This document shows positions 42,373-50,785 of a DNA stretch of 64,000 bases, one piece after another. The DNA comes from Actinomycetota bacterium (GTDB lineage: Bacteria; Actinomycetota; Actinomycetes; Nanopelagicales; Nanopelagicaceae). The DNA lies in assembly GCA_009700025.1 (NCBI GenBank), contig WLMW01000001.1, forward strand, positions 18,915-82,914. Direction: 5' to 3'. The position numbers and the translations under genes are program-made. Within the stretch, counting starts at the first letter, position 1. Each line of letters begins with the position of its first letter. The notes under the pieces are model-generated. The model did no database searches. It had not been told where the DNA came from and worked only from the letters and a program-made list of their open reading frames with translations.

Positions 42373-42860
42373 TTACTTTGCAGCTCCTTTTGTACGGGCG
42401 GCACGCGCTAAAAATAAGGCAAAGACAAGTGCCAAAACGATTCCAGTATTTACGCCCATTTCCATCAGAGCGCGGTTGAAATACTCAGTTGTCTTCTTTT
42501 TTCCATAGTTAGCGATGCTCCAACGGTGAGAATGTGTCGCACCGCTGCAATGACACCGATGATTAAGAAGTTATCCAACTGGAAAATTCCATCTGTAAAT
42601 CGCACGATTACGGTTCGCATAATCTCAAGAATGATAACAACAAAGAGTATGTCGTTGATTCCCTGAATCATTCCTATAGGGAAAAAGGGGCGGGTTTCAA
42701 TTAGTCGTTGCAGGCTGTAACCAGCAGCCAATACGGAGATTACAAACAATATAATTCCGAGAAAACCGTGTAAAATATCTTCAAGTTTATCGATAAAAGT
42801 TACAGGGATGAGTGACTCATCGTTTGTGAGTAAACCCTTGACTGATTTGTACTTCATCAT
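42373..42860 (-). pseudogene. PsiE-like phosphate-starvation membrane protein, frameshifted near its 3' end
   Basis: ORF 42465-42860 stops after RRQLSISTAL; the adjacent frame continues as KKTTEYFNRALMEMGVNTGIVLALVFALFLARAARTKGAAK* with a plausible last TM helix; an A6 tract lies at the switch. Confidence 0.7.
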
Positions 42861-42948
42861 GTCCGCCTCTCAAATCAATATCTAAGAGTAAGTGGAGGCG
42901 GTGAGCCTCGCAATGCGAAATAGCTTGCCGAGATCTATTACTCCTAGA

Positions 42949-43026
42949 AGGTTGCCCTAGTGGCCAATGGGGGGGAGTGTAGATCCCCACACCTTCGAAG
43001 ACCCAAATCCAGACATCAGGCCACCA
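42949..43026 (+). pseudogene. degenerate tRNA-Tyr copy
   Basis: GGTTGCCCTAGTGGCCAATGGGGGGGAGTGTAGATCCCC...CCTTCGAAGACCCAAATCC...GGCCACCA aligns along the intact tRNA-Tyr at 42252 with substitutions and small gaps; the acceptor stem is not preserved. Confidence 0.8.
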
Positions 43027-43098
43027 CGCAGCATGGATTTCAAGCTAACTGAACTCGATGCTCTTGCGGTGATTTAACACCTGTGTCAGAGTTCTAGA

Positions 43099-44076
43099 AT
43101 GCCTCACCATTCAGAGTTAGTTGAAATTCCTGGGACTGAAATCGAACTTTCTCGGTATAGCTTGGGTACGGCCCCGCTATCAGGCCTTTTTAAAAAAGTA
43201 TCCGAGCAAGAAAGCGATCATGTAGTGCAATGCGCACTCAATAGTGGCATGAACTATTTTGATACAGCTCCTTTGTATGGATCAGGAGTTGGTGAGACAA
43301 GGTTAGGGTGAATATTAAGTCAGACGAGCAAGCCATTTGTTATCTCTACAAAAGTTGGAAGAGTACTTACTCCAGGTAGAAATCCAGAGGCGACGAAATG
43401 GCCTGATTCAGACCCAGAAATAAGGGCTGAATTTGATTACACACCAGACGGAATTAAGCGCTCACTTGAAGAGAGTTTAATTCGACTTAATTTAGATCAC
43501 GTTGACATCGTATACATACACGAACCGGATGATTTAGTCACAGAAGCAGTAGAGGTTGTCTTTCCAGTCTTAGATGACTTGCGACGACAAGGGATTATTA
43601 AAGCTATTGGAATCGGAATAAATAATTGCGCACCAGCAGTAGCGATCATGAATGCAGTAGATCTTGACGTAGTATTAATCGCTGGACGGTTCACCCTTTT
43701 AGATCAAAGTGCTCAGCAAGAACTACTGCCGATTGCACTCAAGACAGGTGTCGCTATTGTTGCTGCTGGAGTCTATAACTCTGGAATATTAGCCAATCCA
43801 ATACCTGGAGCACATTTTGATTACGAACCAGCTAGTGCTGAGATATTGCACCGCGCAGAAAAGATTCGTAATTTTCTAAAAGAGAATGGGCTCCCTCTAA
43901 CAGCTGCTGCTTTGCAGTTTCCTCTGAGGCATCCAGCAGTAGTGTCAGTCCTGAATGGATCTGCCAATTTGGCTGAGATTGAGTCCAACATCGCAAATTT
44001 TGACCTGCCGCTTCCTTCTGATCTGTGGGAAAAAATGGAAGGTGCTGGTCTGATTGAACCAATTCTCAGTCTCTGA
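43099..44076 (+). pseudogene. aldo/keto reductase (D-threo-aldose 1-dehydrogenase-like) with an in-frame TGA
   Basis: YFDTAPLYGSGVGETRLG*ILSQTSKPFVISTKVGRVLTPGRN...DIVYIHEPDD... stays in one frame across TGA at 43309-43311. Confidence 0.8.
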
Positions 44077-44914
44077 ATTTACGACCTATCACCTGTCGAT
44101 TGAGGAGGAGATCGATCTCTTTTTGAGAATGGGAATTACAGGCATAGATATTGCCGAGAGAAAACTCTCCTTAGATTTAGAAATTGCTCGCGTACAGATT
44201 GAAAAAGTTCTAGCTGCGGGATTAATAGTGACAGGCTTTATTCCAAGAGTCCATGCACTTCTTCCGGATTCACTGAATCCACAGATTTTAGATCTTAAAG
44301 TACGCGAAGAAGCCTTCAGAAACTCACTTTCTTTTGTTGGTTCTATATGGCCTAAAAATCCTCCGGTGGTGCTAACAATTACTGGAGCAGCCAACAATTT
44401 AGATTACAAATCGGCTATGGAGCATATTGAGGGCGCGTATGTACGACTGGCCAAGTGTGCACAAGATTTTGGCATCACGATTGTTTTTGAACCACTGAAC
44501 CCAATTATGATGAATACAGATACAGTTATTTGTACATGGAGTAATTCGGTCAAATTAGCCTCAAAAATAGGAGCCGACAATTTTAAATTAGTCTTTGACA
44601 CATGGCATATCTGGGATGAGTACGAAATTTATTCACAGTTTATAAATACATTGGATTTAGTTGGGACAGTCCATGTTTCGGATTGGCTTAATCCTGGACC
44701 TCGAAGTTTTGCTGACCGTGGTATACCTGGAGAAGGTGAAGTTGACTGGGTAACTTTGGCTAAAACCCTTAAAACAAGTAACTATCAGGGGCCGATAGTT
44801 CTCGAAATCTTTAGTAGTGATGAGTTTCCTGATTCGCTCTGGCAGAGATCTCCATCAGAAGTAATAGAAATTAGTCGCGAATTTCTAGAGAACACTTTTG
44901 GCTTAATGAAGTAG
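44054..44914 (+). CDS. sugar phosphate isomerase/epimerase (AP endonuclease-2-type TIM barrel)
   Basis: FEPLNPIMMNTD, FDTWHIWDEYE, HVSDWLNPGPRSFADRGIPGEGEVDW motifs; TTG start. Confidence 0.82.
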   Translation: MNQFSVSEFTTYHLSIEEEIDLFLRMGITGIDIAERKLSLDLEIARVQIEKVLAAGLIVTGFIPRVHALLPDSLNPQILDLKVREEAFRNSLSFVGSIWPKNPPVVLTITGAANNLDYKSAMEHIEGAYVRLAKCAQDFGITIVFEPLNPIMMNTDTVICTWSNSVKLASKIGADNFKLVFDTWHIWDEYEIYSQFINTLDLVGTVHVSDWLNPGPRSFADRGIPGEGEVDWVTLAKTLKTSNYQGPIVLEIFSSDEFPDSLWQRSPSEVIEISREFLENTFGLMK

Positions 44915-44959
44915 CTGCTGGTCTAATCTAGCAACAATCTAAGCGTCAAAATGAAATTC

Positions 44960-45199
44960 CTAAGCAGTTTCAATACTGACATAAGGAGAACCTGGTGCAA
45001 TCTCATCATCAAGTTTTACTAAAAACTCAATAACGACTCCTGCAACTGGTGATTCAACATCAACAGTGGCTTTGTCAGTTTCTACTGAAAGCAAAATGTC
45101 ACCAGCATTAATCTGTTGCCCAGGTTCCGCTTTAATTTCTACGACGAAAACGGAGTTGACGTTCTCACCGAGTCTTGGCATTTTTACTTTGGTGATCAT
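44960..45199 (-). CDS. stand-alone lipoyl/biotinyl carrier domain
   Basis: 79 aa; MPRLGENVNSVFVVEIKAEPGQQINAGDILLSVETDKATVDVESPVAGVV with ETDKA lipoylation motif; no catalytic E2 domain follows. Confidence 0.9.
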   Translation of the reverse strand: MITKVKMPRLGENVNSVFVVEIKAEPGQQINAGDILLSVETDKATVDVESPVAGVVIEFLVKLDDEIAPGSPYVSIETA

Positions 45200-45221
45200 G
45201 GATATTCCTTTTCTGATTTGG

Positions 45222-46439
45222 TTAGTTGATTAATTTACTATCTCTAAGGGCCTGAATTTCTCCTTGGTCCAGTTGAAGAATCCGTTTGAGAACTTCGTCG
45301 GTATCCGCCCCAAATTTGTGAGCAGATTGTGCCTCAAGGTTATGCGTATTTGCAAAGCGTATTGGGGATGAAATATTTGGCAATTCTCCGATGTCTTCTT
45401 GATCCTTCACGGAAAAAATTGGGTTTGCCTCTGACGCACGGGGGTCATTCGCCAGAAGCTCTGTGAAAGTTTGATACTTTGACCAACTTACATTAAATTT
45501 CTTGAATATTTCACTCAGATCCTTTAAATCAATCGCAGAAATAGCAGGTCTAATGACTTCAGATATTTCTCTTCTAAGTCTGTATCGATCAGCTTCAAGA
45601 TCAAGATTTCCATCATGTTTTTCTTCGATCTCCTTCAGCCCATCTTGGATGTCTAACGAATTCTTGATTGAAACCCATTGCCTAGGAGTGAGGCCGACAA
45701 TCATTACTTCAAAATTATCTCTTGTGGTGAAGTTGGCCCCAAAAGCTCCATACAGAAAGTTTCCATCGGCTTGAATCTTTTCGGTTCCTAAATGTGCTTG
45801 TGATAACCTGCCTAGAGCTCCAACCACTGATAGAGCTACATCTGAAAGAGCAATCTTTATAAATTCTCCTTCACCCGTGGCTCTTCTTTTTCTTTCAGCT
45901 ACGAGGATTGCAATGGCAACCATGTTTCCCAGGATTAAATCCCACGTTGGTAACACGCTATTCACGGGTGCATTCGACCCCAATGGGCCTGTTATTAATG
46001 GATATCCAAAAGCCGGATGCACCGTGTAATCAACTTCGCTTGTGCCATCATAATTTCCCGTGAGGGAAACCATAATCAAATCAGGTCGCTTCTTCTTGAG
46101 TGCTTCGTAACTGAGTTCGTCCTTAGCAGGTAAGTTAGTCAGAAATATTCCTGCGTCTTTGCCCGGAGCGGTTATCAGATCAGAAACAATTTCTCTGCCC
46201 TTGCTTGATTTTAAATCCACCTGAATTGAACTTTTACCTCGGTTAAGTCCAATCCAAAACAAACTCTGGTTCTCATTAGTCACTGGCCAACGGTGGAAAT
46301 CAAGACCACCGCTTAAGTGATCAAATCTAATGACATCAGCACCCAGCTGCGCCAAAGTTAATCCACCCAATGGAGCTGCAACAAATGCTGAGCCTTCAAC
46401 GATCCTCAAATCGCTCAGAGCAGCATTTGGCAAATTCAT
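45222..46439 (-). CDS. mct: CaiB/BaiF (family III) CoA-transferase, mesaconyl-CoA C1-C4 CoA transferase-like
   Basis: LRIVEGSAFVAAPLGGLTLAQLGADVIRFDHLSGGLDFHRWPVTNENQSLFWIGLNRGK and SEVDYTVHPAFGYPLITGP resemble Chloroflexus Mct as I recall it. Confidence 0.82.
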   Translation of the reverse strand: MNLPNAALSDLRIVEGSAFVAAPLGGLTLAQLGADVIRFDHLSGGLDFHRWPVTNENQSLFWIGLNRGKSSIQVDLKSSKGREIVSDLITAPGKDAGIFLTNLPAKDELSYEALKKKRPDLIMVSLTGNYDGTSEVDYTVHPAFGYPLITGPLGSNAPVNSVLPTWDLILGNMVAIAILVAERKRRATGEGEFIKIALSDVALSVVGALGRLSQAHLGTEKIQADGNFLYGAFGANFTTRDNFEVMIVGLTPRQWVSIKNSLDIQDGLKEIEEKHDGNLDLEADRYRLRREISEVIRPAISAIDLKDLSEIFKKFNVSWSKYQTFTELLANDPRASEANPIFSVKDQEDIGELPNISSPIRFANTHNLEAQSAHKFGADTDEVLKRILQLDQGEIQALRDSKLIN

Positions 46440-46441
46440 AA

Positions 46442-46981
46442 TTAGTTCAGTCGGCCTTCAATGGGACCGGTAACTGGAGTGGGGAAGTAGTTCTGTCCAA
46501 TCCCGGAGCTCTTTTTTGGAATCATGACACTTCTATGCCAGGTGACGATTTCAACACCATCTTGGTTTAACCCGCGAGTGAACATCGAAATGATTCCCAT
46601 GTCAGGTTTTGAAGAAGACTCTCGAACCCCTGTACAGATACTCTCTGCATACAGGGTATCTCCAACATAGACGGGATGAGTCAGTTTGATATCAGTCCAG
46701 CCAAGGTTAGCTACTGCATTTTGGCTCATGTCTATGACAGAGATTCCTAGGATGATTGCAACGGTTAAACCTGAATTAACGATGATTTTTCCATTCGAAA
46801 CAGGGTTCGAAAGCGCCAAGTGAGCATTGAAGTGATTTTGATTCGTGTTACATGTTAATTGTGTGAACCACGTACAGTCTGTTTCACTAATAGTTCTACC
46901 AAATGGATGTTCATAAGAATCTCCAACAACGAAATCTTCGAGAAACCTTCCCAGTACTGCTTCGTGCTTAGCCATTTTCAT
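46442..46981 (-). CDS. MaoC-like hydratase/dehydratase (candidate mesaconyl-CoA hydratase)
   Basis: LGRFLEDFVVGDSYEHPFGRTISETDCTWFTQLTCNTNQNHFNA hot-dog fold hydratase motif. Confidence 0.82.
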   Translation of the reverse strand: MKMAKHEAVLGRFLEDFVVGDSYEHPFGRTISETDCTWFTQLTCNTNQNHFNAHLALSNPVSNGKIIVNSGLTVAIILGISVIDMSQNAVANLGWTDIKLTHPVYVGDTLYAESICTGVRESSSKPDMGIISMFTRGLNQDGVEIVTWHRSVMIPKKSSGIGQNYFPTPVTGPIEGRLN

Positions 46982-47924
46982 CTCCTCGTGTTGAAGGTAC
47001 TAACCCACTTGCAATTCCTTTTGCGTATAAACCTTCAGCCATTTTTCTGGACGCTTCATCAATCATCTTTCCCTCGAAAAGTAGCGCACCTTTTTGATTT
47101 GTGTTGGTTGACTCGTTAGCAAAATGTTCGATTATTCTTGCAGCTCCATCAAAAGCCGCCTGGCTTGGAGTAAACGCTGTATTAACTGTTTCAATTTGCC
47201 CTGGATGAATAACCCATTTACCGTCGTAGCCAAGTGCCGCCGAAAGCCTTGATCGATTTACCAGACCTTCAATATTAGAGATATCCGAATACGGTCCGTC
47301 GATGGCCATCAAATTATTTGCCCGTGCTGCAATTAAAATTGACATTAATACGTAGTGATAAGCATCGTCACCTGGAAAGTTAATGGGATTTTCGCCGATA
47401 TGAATAACTTGCATTCCGATACTCGCCGCAAAATCTCCAGGACCAAATATCAGTGCTTCAATTCGATCAGAGGATGATGCGATTTCACCGACACGAGAAA
47501 GCCCGAGCGCGGATTCAATTTGAATTTGTATTCTTATTGATCCAGGATTGAGCTCTCCTGATTTTTCTAATTCAGTAAGTCTCTTGCTTAAATCTCTTAC
47601 TTGTTCGGCTGATTCCACTTTTGGAATAATCAGAGAATTAAGATATTTACCAGCTTGTAGAACTATCGATGAGACATCTTCAATTCCTATAGAAGTGATT
47701 TGTTCATTTACACGCACAGCAACGGTTTTTGATTTGAATCCACCATTAATCAGTACACCAACAACCTTTTCTCTGGCAAGAGTTTTTTCAGATAATGCAA
47801 CGGAGTCTTCGAGATCCAAGAATATTTCATCTACTTCAATGGTTTTTGCTTTCTCAAGCATTTTTATACTTGATCCAGGAACAGCAAGCGTAGATCTCTT
47901 TGGACTTGTATTACTTCTTATCAT
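46968..47924 (-). CDS. HpcH/HpaI/CitE-type lyase (candidate malyl/methylmalyl/citramalyl-CoA lyase)
   Basis: RSTLAVPGSSIKMLEKAKTIEVDEIFLDLEDSVALSEK; GPGDFAASIGM; KWVIHPGQIE. Confidence 0.87.
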   Translation of the reverse strand: MIRSNTSPKRSTLAVPGSSIKMLEKAKTIEVDEIFLDLEDSVALSEKTLAREKVVGVLINGGFKSKTVAVRVNEQITSIGIEDVSSIVLQAGKYLNSLIIPKVESAEQVRDLSKRLTELEKSGELNPGSIRIQIQIESALGLSRVGEIASSSDRIEALIFGPGDFAASIGMQVIHIGENPINFPGDDAYHYVLMSILIAARANNLMAIDGPYSDISNIEGLVNRSRLSAALGYDGKWVIHPGQIETVNTAFTPSQAAFDGAARIIEHFANESTNTNQKGALLFEGKMIDEASRKMAEGLYAKGIASGLVPSTRGDENG

Positions 47925-49056
47925 TTATCTCGCTAACAATCTCTGCTGTGTGTTCGCCTAGTTTAGGCCCGGCAGAGGTGATTTTTCCTGGTGTTTTTGA
48001 CATTCGAGCAACTAAATTCTGCATCAGAATCCCGTCGACGTGGGTGAAACTCTCTCTTGCGATGAAATGTGGATCTTCAATGACTTGTTGCATGTTGTAT
48101 ACGGGAGCTATGGCTGCATCAGCGGCTTCGATTATTCTAATCACCTCTTGCGAAGGCCTAGAGCCAATCCAATTTTGAGTGAGTTCTTCTAGTGCGTCTC
48201 TATTCTCAAACCGAGCTTGAAATGATTGGAATCGTGGGTCCCCACCGCCGCCAAGGGTTTCAATCAATCTGCCAGCAACTGATTCGGCTGAAGCCGAAAG
48301 TGCAACCCACACCCCATCAGAACATTGATATGTGCCTCTAGGAATTGAGTAGGGAATGCTCGAACCTAAGCGTGGCTGCAAGTAACCCAAAGAATCCCAA
48401 GCAGCGGGCAGCGGTCCCATGATTTGCAGAACTGAATCAACGAGATCGATATCAACGACCTGCCCTTGACCTGTTTGCTTCGCGTGAAAAATCGCCATCA
48501 TCGCCGAGAAAGATCCGACGAGAGCAGTTACTTCATCGGTGAGCGCAATAGGTGGGAGCAGAGGTCCTCCATCAGGTTCACCTAGTAAACCTGATAAACC
48601 AGATAAGGCTTCAGCAATCGTTGCAAAGCCAGGTTTTTGCGCATATGGACCTGTCTGCCCAAAACCAGAAACTCTTAAAATTACTAACTTTGGATTGCGC
48701 TTAATTAGCTCATCTGGATCTAACCCTAAATGTTCGAGTTTTCCAGGACGCATATTTTCAATGAGCAAGTCTGCAGTGGAAATTAATTCCAGCAGTATCT
48801 CTAACTCTGATTGCTGCTTCAAATCAAGAACAACTGAACGCTTTCCACGGTTTACAAGTTTCCACCATAAAGAATCGGTTTCTCCTGGACGTGTCCAACC
48901 CATGCTTCGCGTTGAATCACCAGATGGTCGTTCAATTTTTATTACATCTGCGCCGTAGTCAGCAAAATATTTTGCTACACCTGGTCCTGCAACCACAGTT
49001 GCTAAATCAATAACCTTGATGCCCACTAGTGGGCCTTGGCGATCTCTATTTCCCAT
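47911..49056 (-). CDS. CaiB/BaiF (family III) CoA-transferase
   Basis: LVGIKVIDLATVVAGPGVAKYFADYGADVIKIERPSGDSTRSMGW. Confidence 0.92.
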   Translation of the reverse strand: MGNRDRQGPLVGIKVIDLATVVAGPGVAKYFADYGADVIKIERPSGDSTRSMGWTRPGETDSLWWKLVNRGKRSVVLDLKQQSELEILLELISTADLLIENMRPGKLEHLGLDPDELIKRNPKLVILRVSGFGQTGPYAQKPGFATIAEALSGLSGLLGEPDGGPLLPPIALTDEVTALVGSFSAMMAIFHAKQTGQGQVVDIDLVDSVLQIMGPLPAAWDSLGYLQPRLGSSIPYSIPRGTYQCSDGVWVALSASAESVAGRLIETLGGGGDPRFQSFQARFENRDALEELTQNWIGSRPSQEVIRIIEAADAAIAPVYNMQQVIEDPHFIARESFTHVDGILMQNLVARMSKTPGKITSAGPKLGEHTAEIVSEINDKK

Positions 49057-49541
49057 TAGTTTGCCGGCTTAAGGGGAAGTAATACCGCACGTTCAAATAT
49101 GCAGACGACGTCACCATTTTGGTTTGTGCCAGTCGTTTTTACTGTGAGGATACCTTGATTGGGTTTGCTATTAGAAACTCGTTTTTCCAAGATTTCAGTA
49201 TGGGCATAAATAGTGTCGCCATGAAATACGGGGAGTATGTGCTTAAGCTCTTTAACTCCCAAACTTGCAATTGCTTTACCCGATATATCACTCACTGACA
49301 TTCCAGTTAACAAGGCGTAAATATATGTTCCAAGAACTAAATTCTTGCCACTAGGTAATTCATTTTTTGCATAATTACTATCTACGTGGATTGGACTGCC
49401 GGCCATAGTCAGCATGCTAAATATATGATCTTCGGATTCAGTAATTGTCTTGCCGGGCCAGTGCTTATAGATATCTCCAACTTCAAATTCGTCAAAGAAG
49501 CGGCCATAGCGATCAGAACGAGCGTCAAATTCGCGTGTCAT
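49056..49541 (-). CDS. MaoC-like dehydratase
   Basis: GRFFDEFEVGDIYKHWPGKTITESEDHIFSMLTMAGSPIHVDSNYA. Confidence 0.88.
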   Translation of the reverse strand: MTREFDARSDRYGRFFDEFEVGDIYKHWPGKTITESEDHIFSMLTMAGSPIHVDSNYAKNELPSGKNLVLGTYIYALLTGMSVSDISGKAIASLGVKELKHILPVFHGDTIYAHTEILEKRVSNSKPNQGILTVKTTGTNQNGDVVCIFERAVLLPLKPAN

Positions 49542-49579
49542 ATGCAGCCCTCGCCGTATTCCAATCTTTTAGTACCCCT

Positions 49580-49642
49580 AACATACAGAAAAGGCGATTT
49601 TTAGTCAATCGGTTGACTAAGCACTGCTCTCTACTTTATATT
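49580..49642. promoter_or_regulatory. candidate divergent promoters sharing an operator
   Basis: Plus: TTGACT (49613-49618)-N18-TATATT (49637-49642). Minus: TTGACT (complement of 49603-49608)-N17-TATGTT (complement of 49580-49585). Confidence 0.6.
49601..49620. promoter_or_regulatory. LacI-type operator candidate, site 1
   Basis: TTAGTCAATCGGTTGACTAA; 8-bp inverted arms around TCGG, in a divergent intergenic region; identical to 53987-54006. Confidence 0.75.
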
Positions 49643-49648
49643 TCATTT

Positions 49649-50785
49649 GTGTCTAATTCTAAGGTCACTCAACTAAACGCCGCAACAGTTGAGGCAGAGT
49701 TACCAGCCCCTGTTGTGTTTGGCGATTGGATAATGCGTACTCGCGAATTTGCAGTAGTCAGAGTGGTTTTAAGTTCTGGGGTTGAAGGTTGGGCTTTTGG
49801 ACTTACTCGTGATGGTGCCATTGCTGAGCAAATCAGAAAAACATTGCGAAACATATATGTAGGTACTTTCTCAAAGGACTTGGAAACTACTTTTAAAATC
49901 GCTCAACGCCGGAGTTTGGCATCACATTCAGCTGGTGTAGGTCTCAGAGCTCTTTCTCTCGTTGATTTAGCAATGTGGGATGCATGTGCAAAAGAGGCGG
50001 GTCAATCCATTGCAAAGTTCTTAAGTGGAGATAGACCTAAAATGCCAGCAACTGCAATCATTGGTTACCCCCCGGCCACCATGGGGCCACAGGAAGTCTT
50101 TGATCAAGTTACAGATTTATACGCTCAAGGCTGGCGAAGATTTAAAGCACCGGTAGGAACAAGTAATCAAGCTACGGCCGACAGACTTCTTGCTGCAAGA
50201 AAAGCAGCACCTGATGCATGGATCGGCTGTGATGCTGCATGGATTTATAACGATGTTCCATCCGCATTAGAGCTTTTAGATTTATTACAGGAAGTCAATC
50301 TGGGGTGGTTTGAAGATATTTTTCCACCTGGTAATGCTCAAGTTGTTGCAGATCTAAGAAAAAGTACAAATATTCCAATCGCAATGGGCGATGAACAAGG
50401 GGGGATATATTACCCAGAAGCGCTAATCGCAAAAAATGCTGTCGATGTAGTCCGAATTGATTTAACGTGCATGGGCGGGATAACGGGCGGTAGAAGAATT
50501 GTGGATGAGTGTTTGAGCGCAAATGTAAGCTTTGCCGCTCATATGTTTGCCCATGTGCATAGCCAAGTTTTTGGTGCTTGGGGCTTTACGGAAGTTCCGA
50601 TTGAGTGGGGAGTTCCTTGGACAGGGGTCGATCCTTATGCAGATAGTTTAGAGCAGCCAAAAATTGTGGCCGGCGGACTCATGAAGCCGCTCAGTGAAAA
50701 ACCTGGATTTGGTGATTTGGTAAATTTTGATTGGATAAAGACACAGAAATGCGTAGACCCAGAAGGGATTTTAGTAAGTAAATGA
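49649..50785 (+). CDS. mandelate racemase/enolase-superfamily sugar-acid dehydratase (paralog A)
   Basis: LPAPVVFGDWIMRTREFAVVRV..., RFKAPVG, WIGCDAAW, WFEDIFPPGN, AMGDEQGG; GTG start. Confidence 0.85.
   Translation: MSNSKVTQLNAATVEAELPAPVVFGDWIMRTREFAVVRVVLSSGVEGWAFGLTRDGAIAEQIRKTLRNIYVGTFSKDLETTFKIAQRRSLASHSAGVGLRALSLVDLAMWDACAKEAGQSIAKFLSGDRPKMPATAIIGYPPATMGPQEVFDQVTDLYAQGWRRFKAPVGTSNQATADRLLAARKAAPDAWIGCDAAWIYNDVPSALELLDLLQEVNLGWFEDIFPPGNAQVVADLRKSTNIPIAMGDEQGGIYYPEALIAKNAVDVVRIDLTCMGGITGGRRIVDECLSANVSFAAHMFAHVHSQVFGAWGFTEVPIEWGVPWTGVDPYADSLEQPKIVAGGLMKPLSEKPGFGDLVNFDWIKTQKCVDPEGILVSK

Noticed and set aside
42861-42903. CCGCCTC...GAGGCGG inverted repeat upstream of the psiE-like gene as a riboswitch or terminator
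   Set aside because: Only 7-bp arms separated by a long AT-rich loop, with no U-tract; insufficient support.
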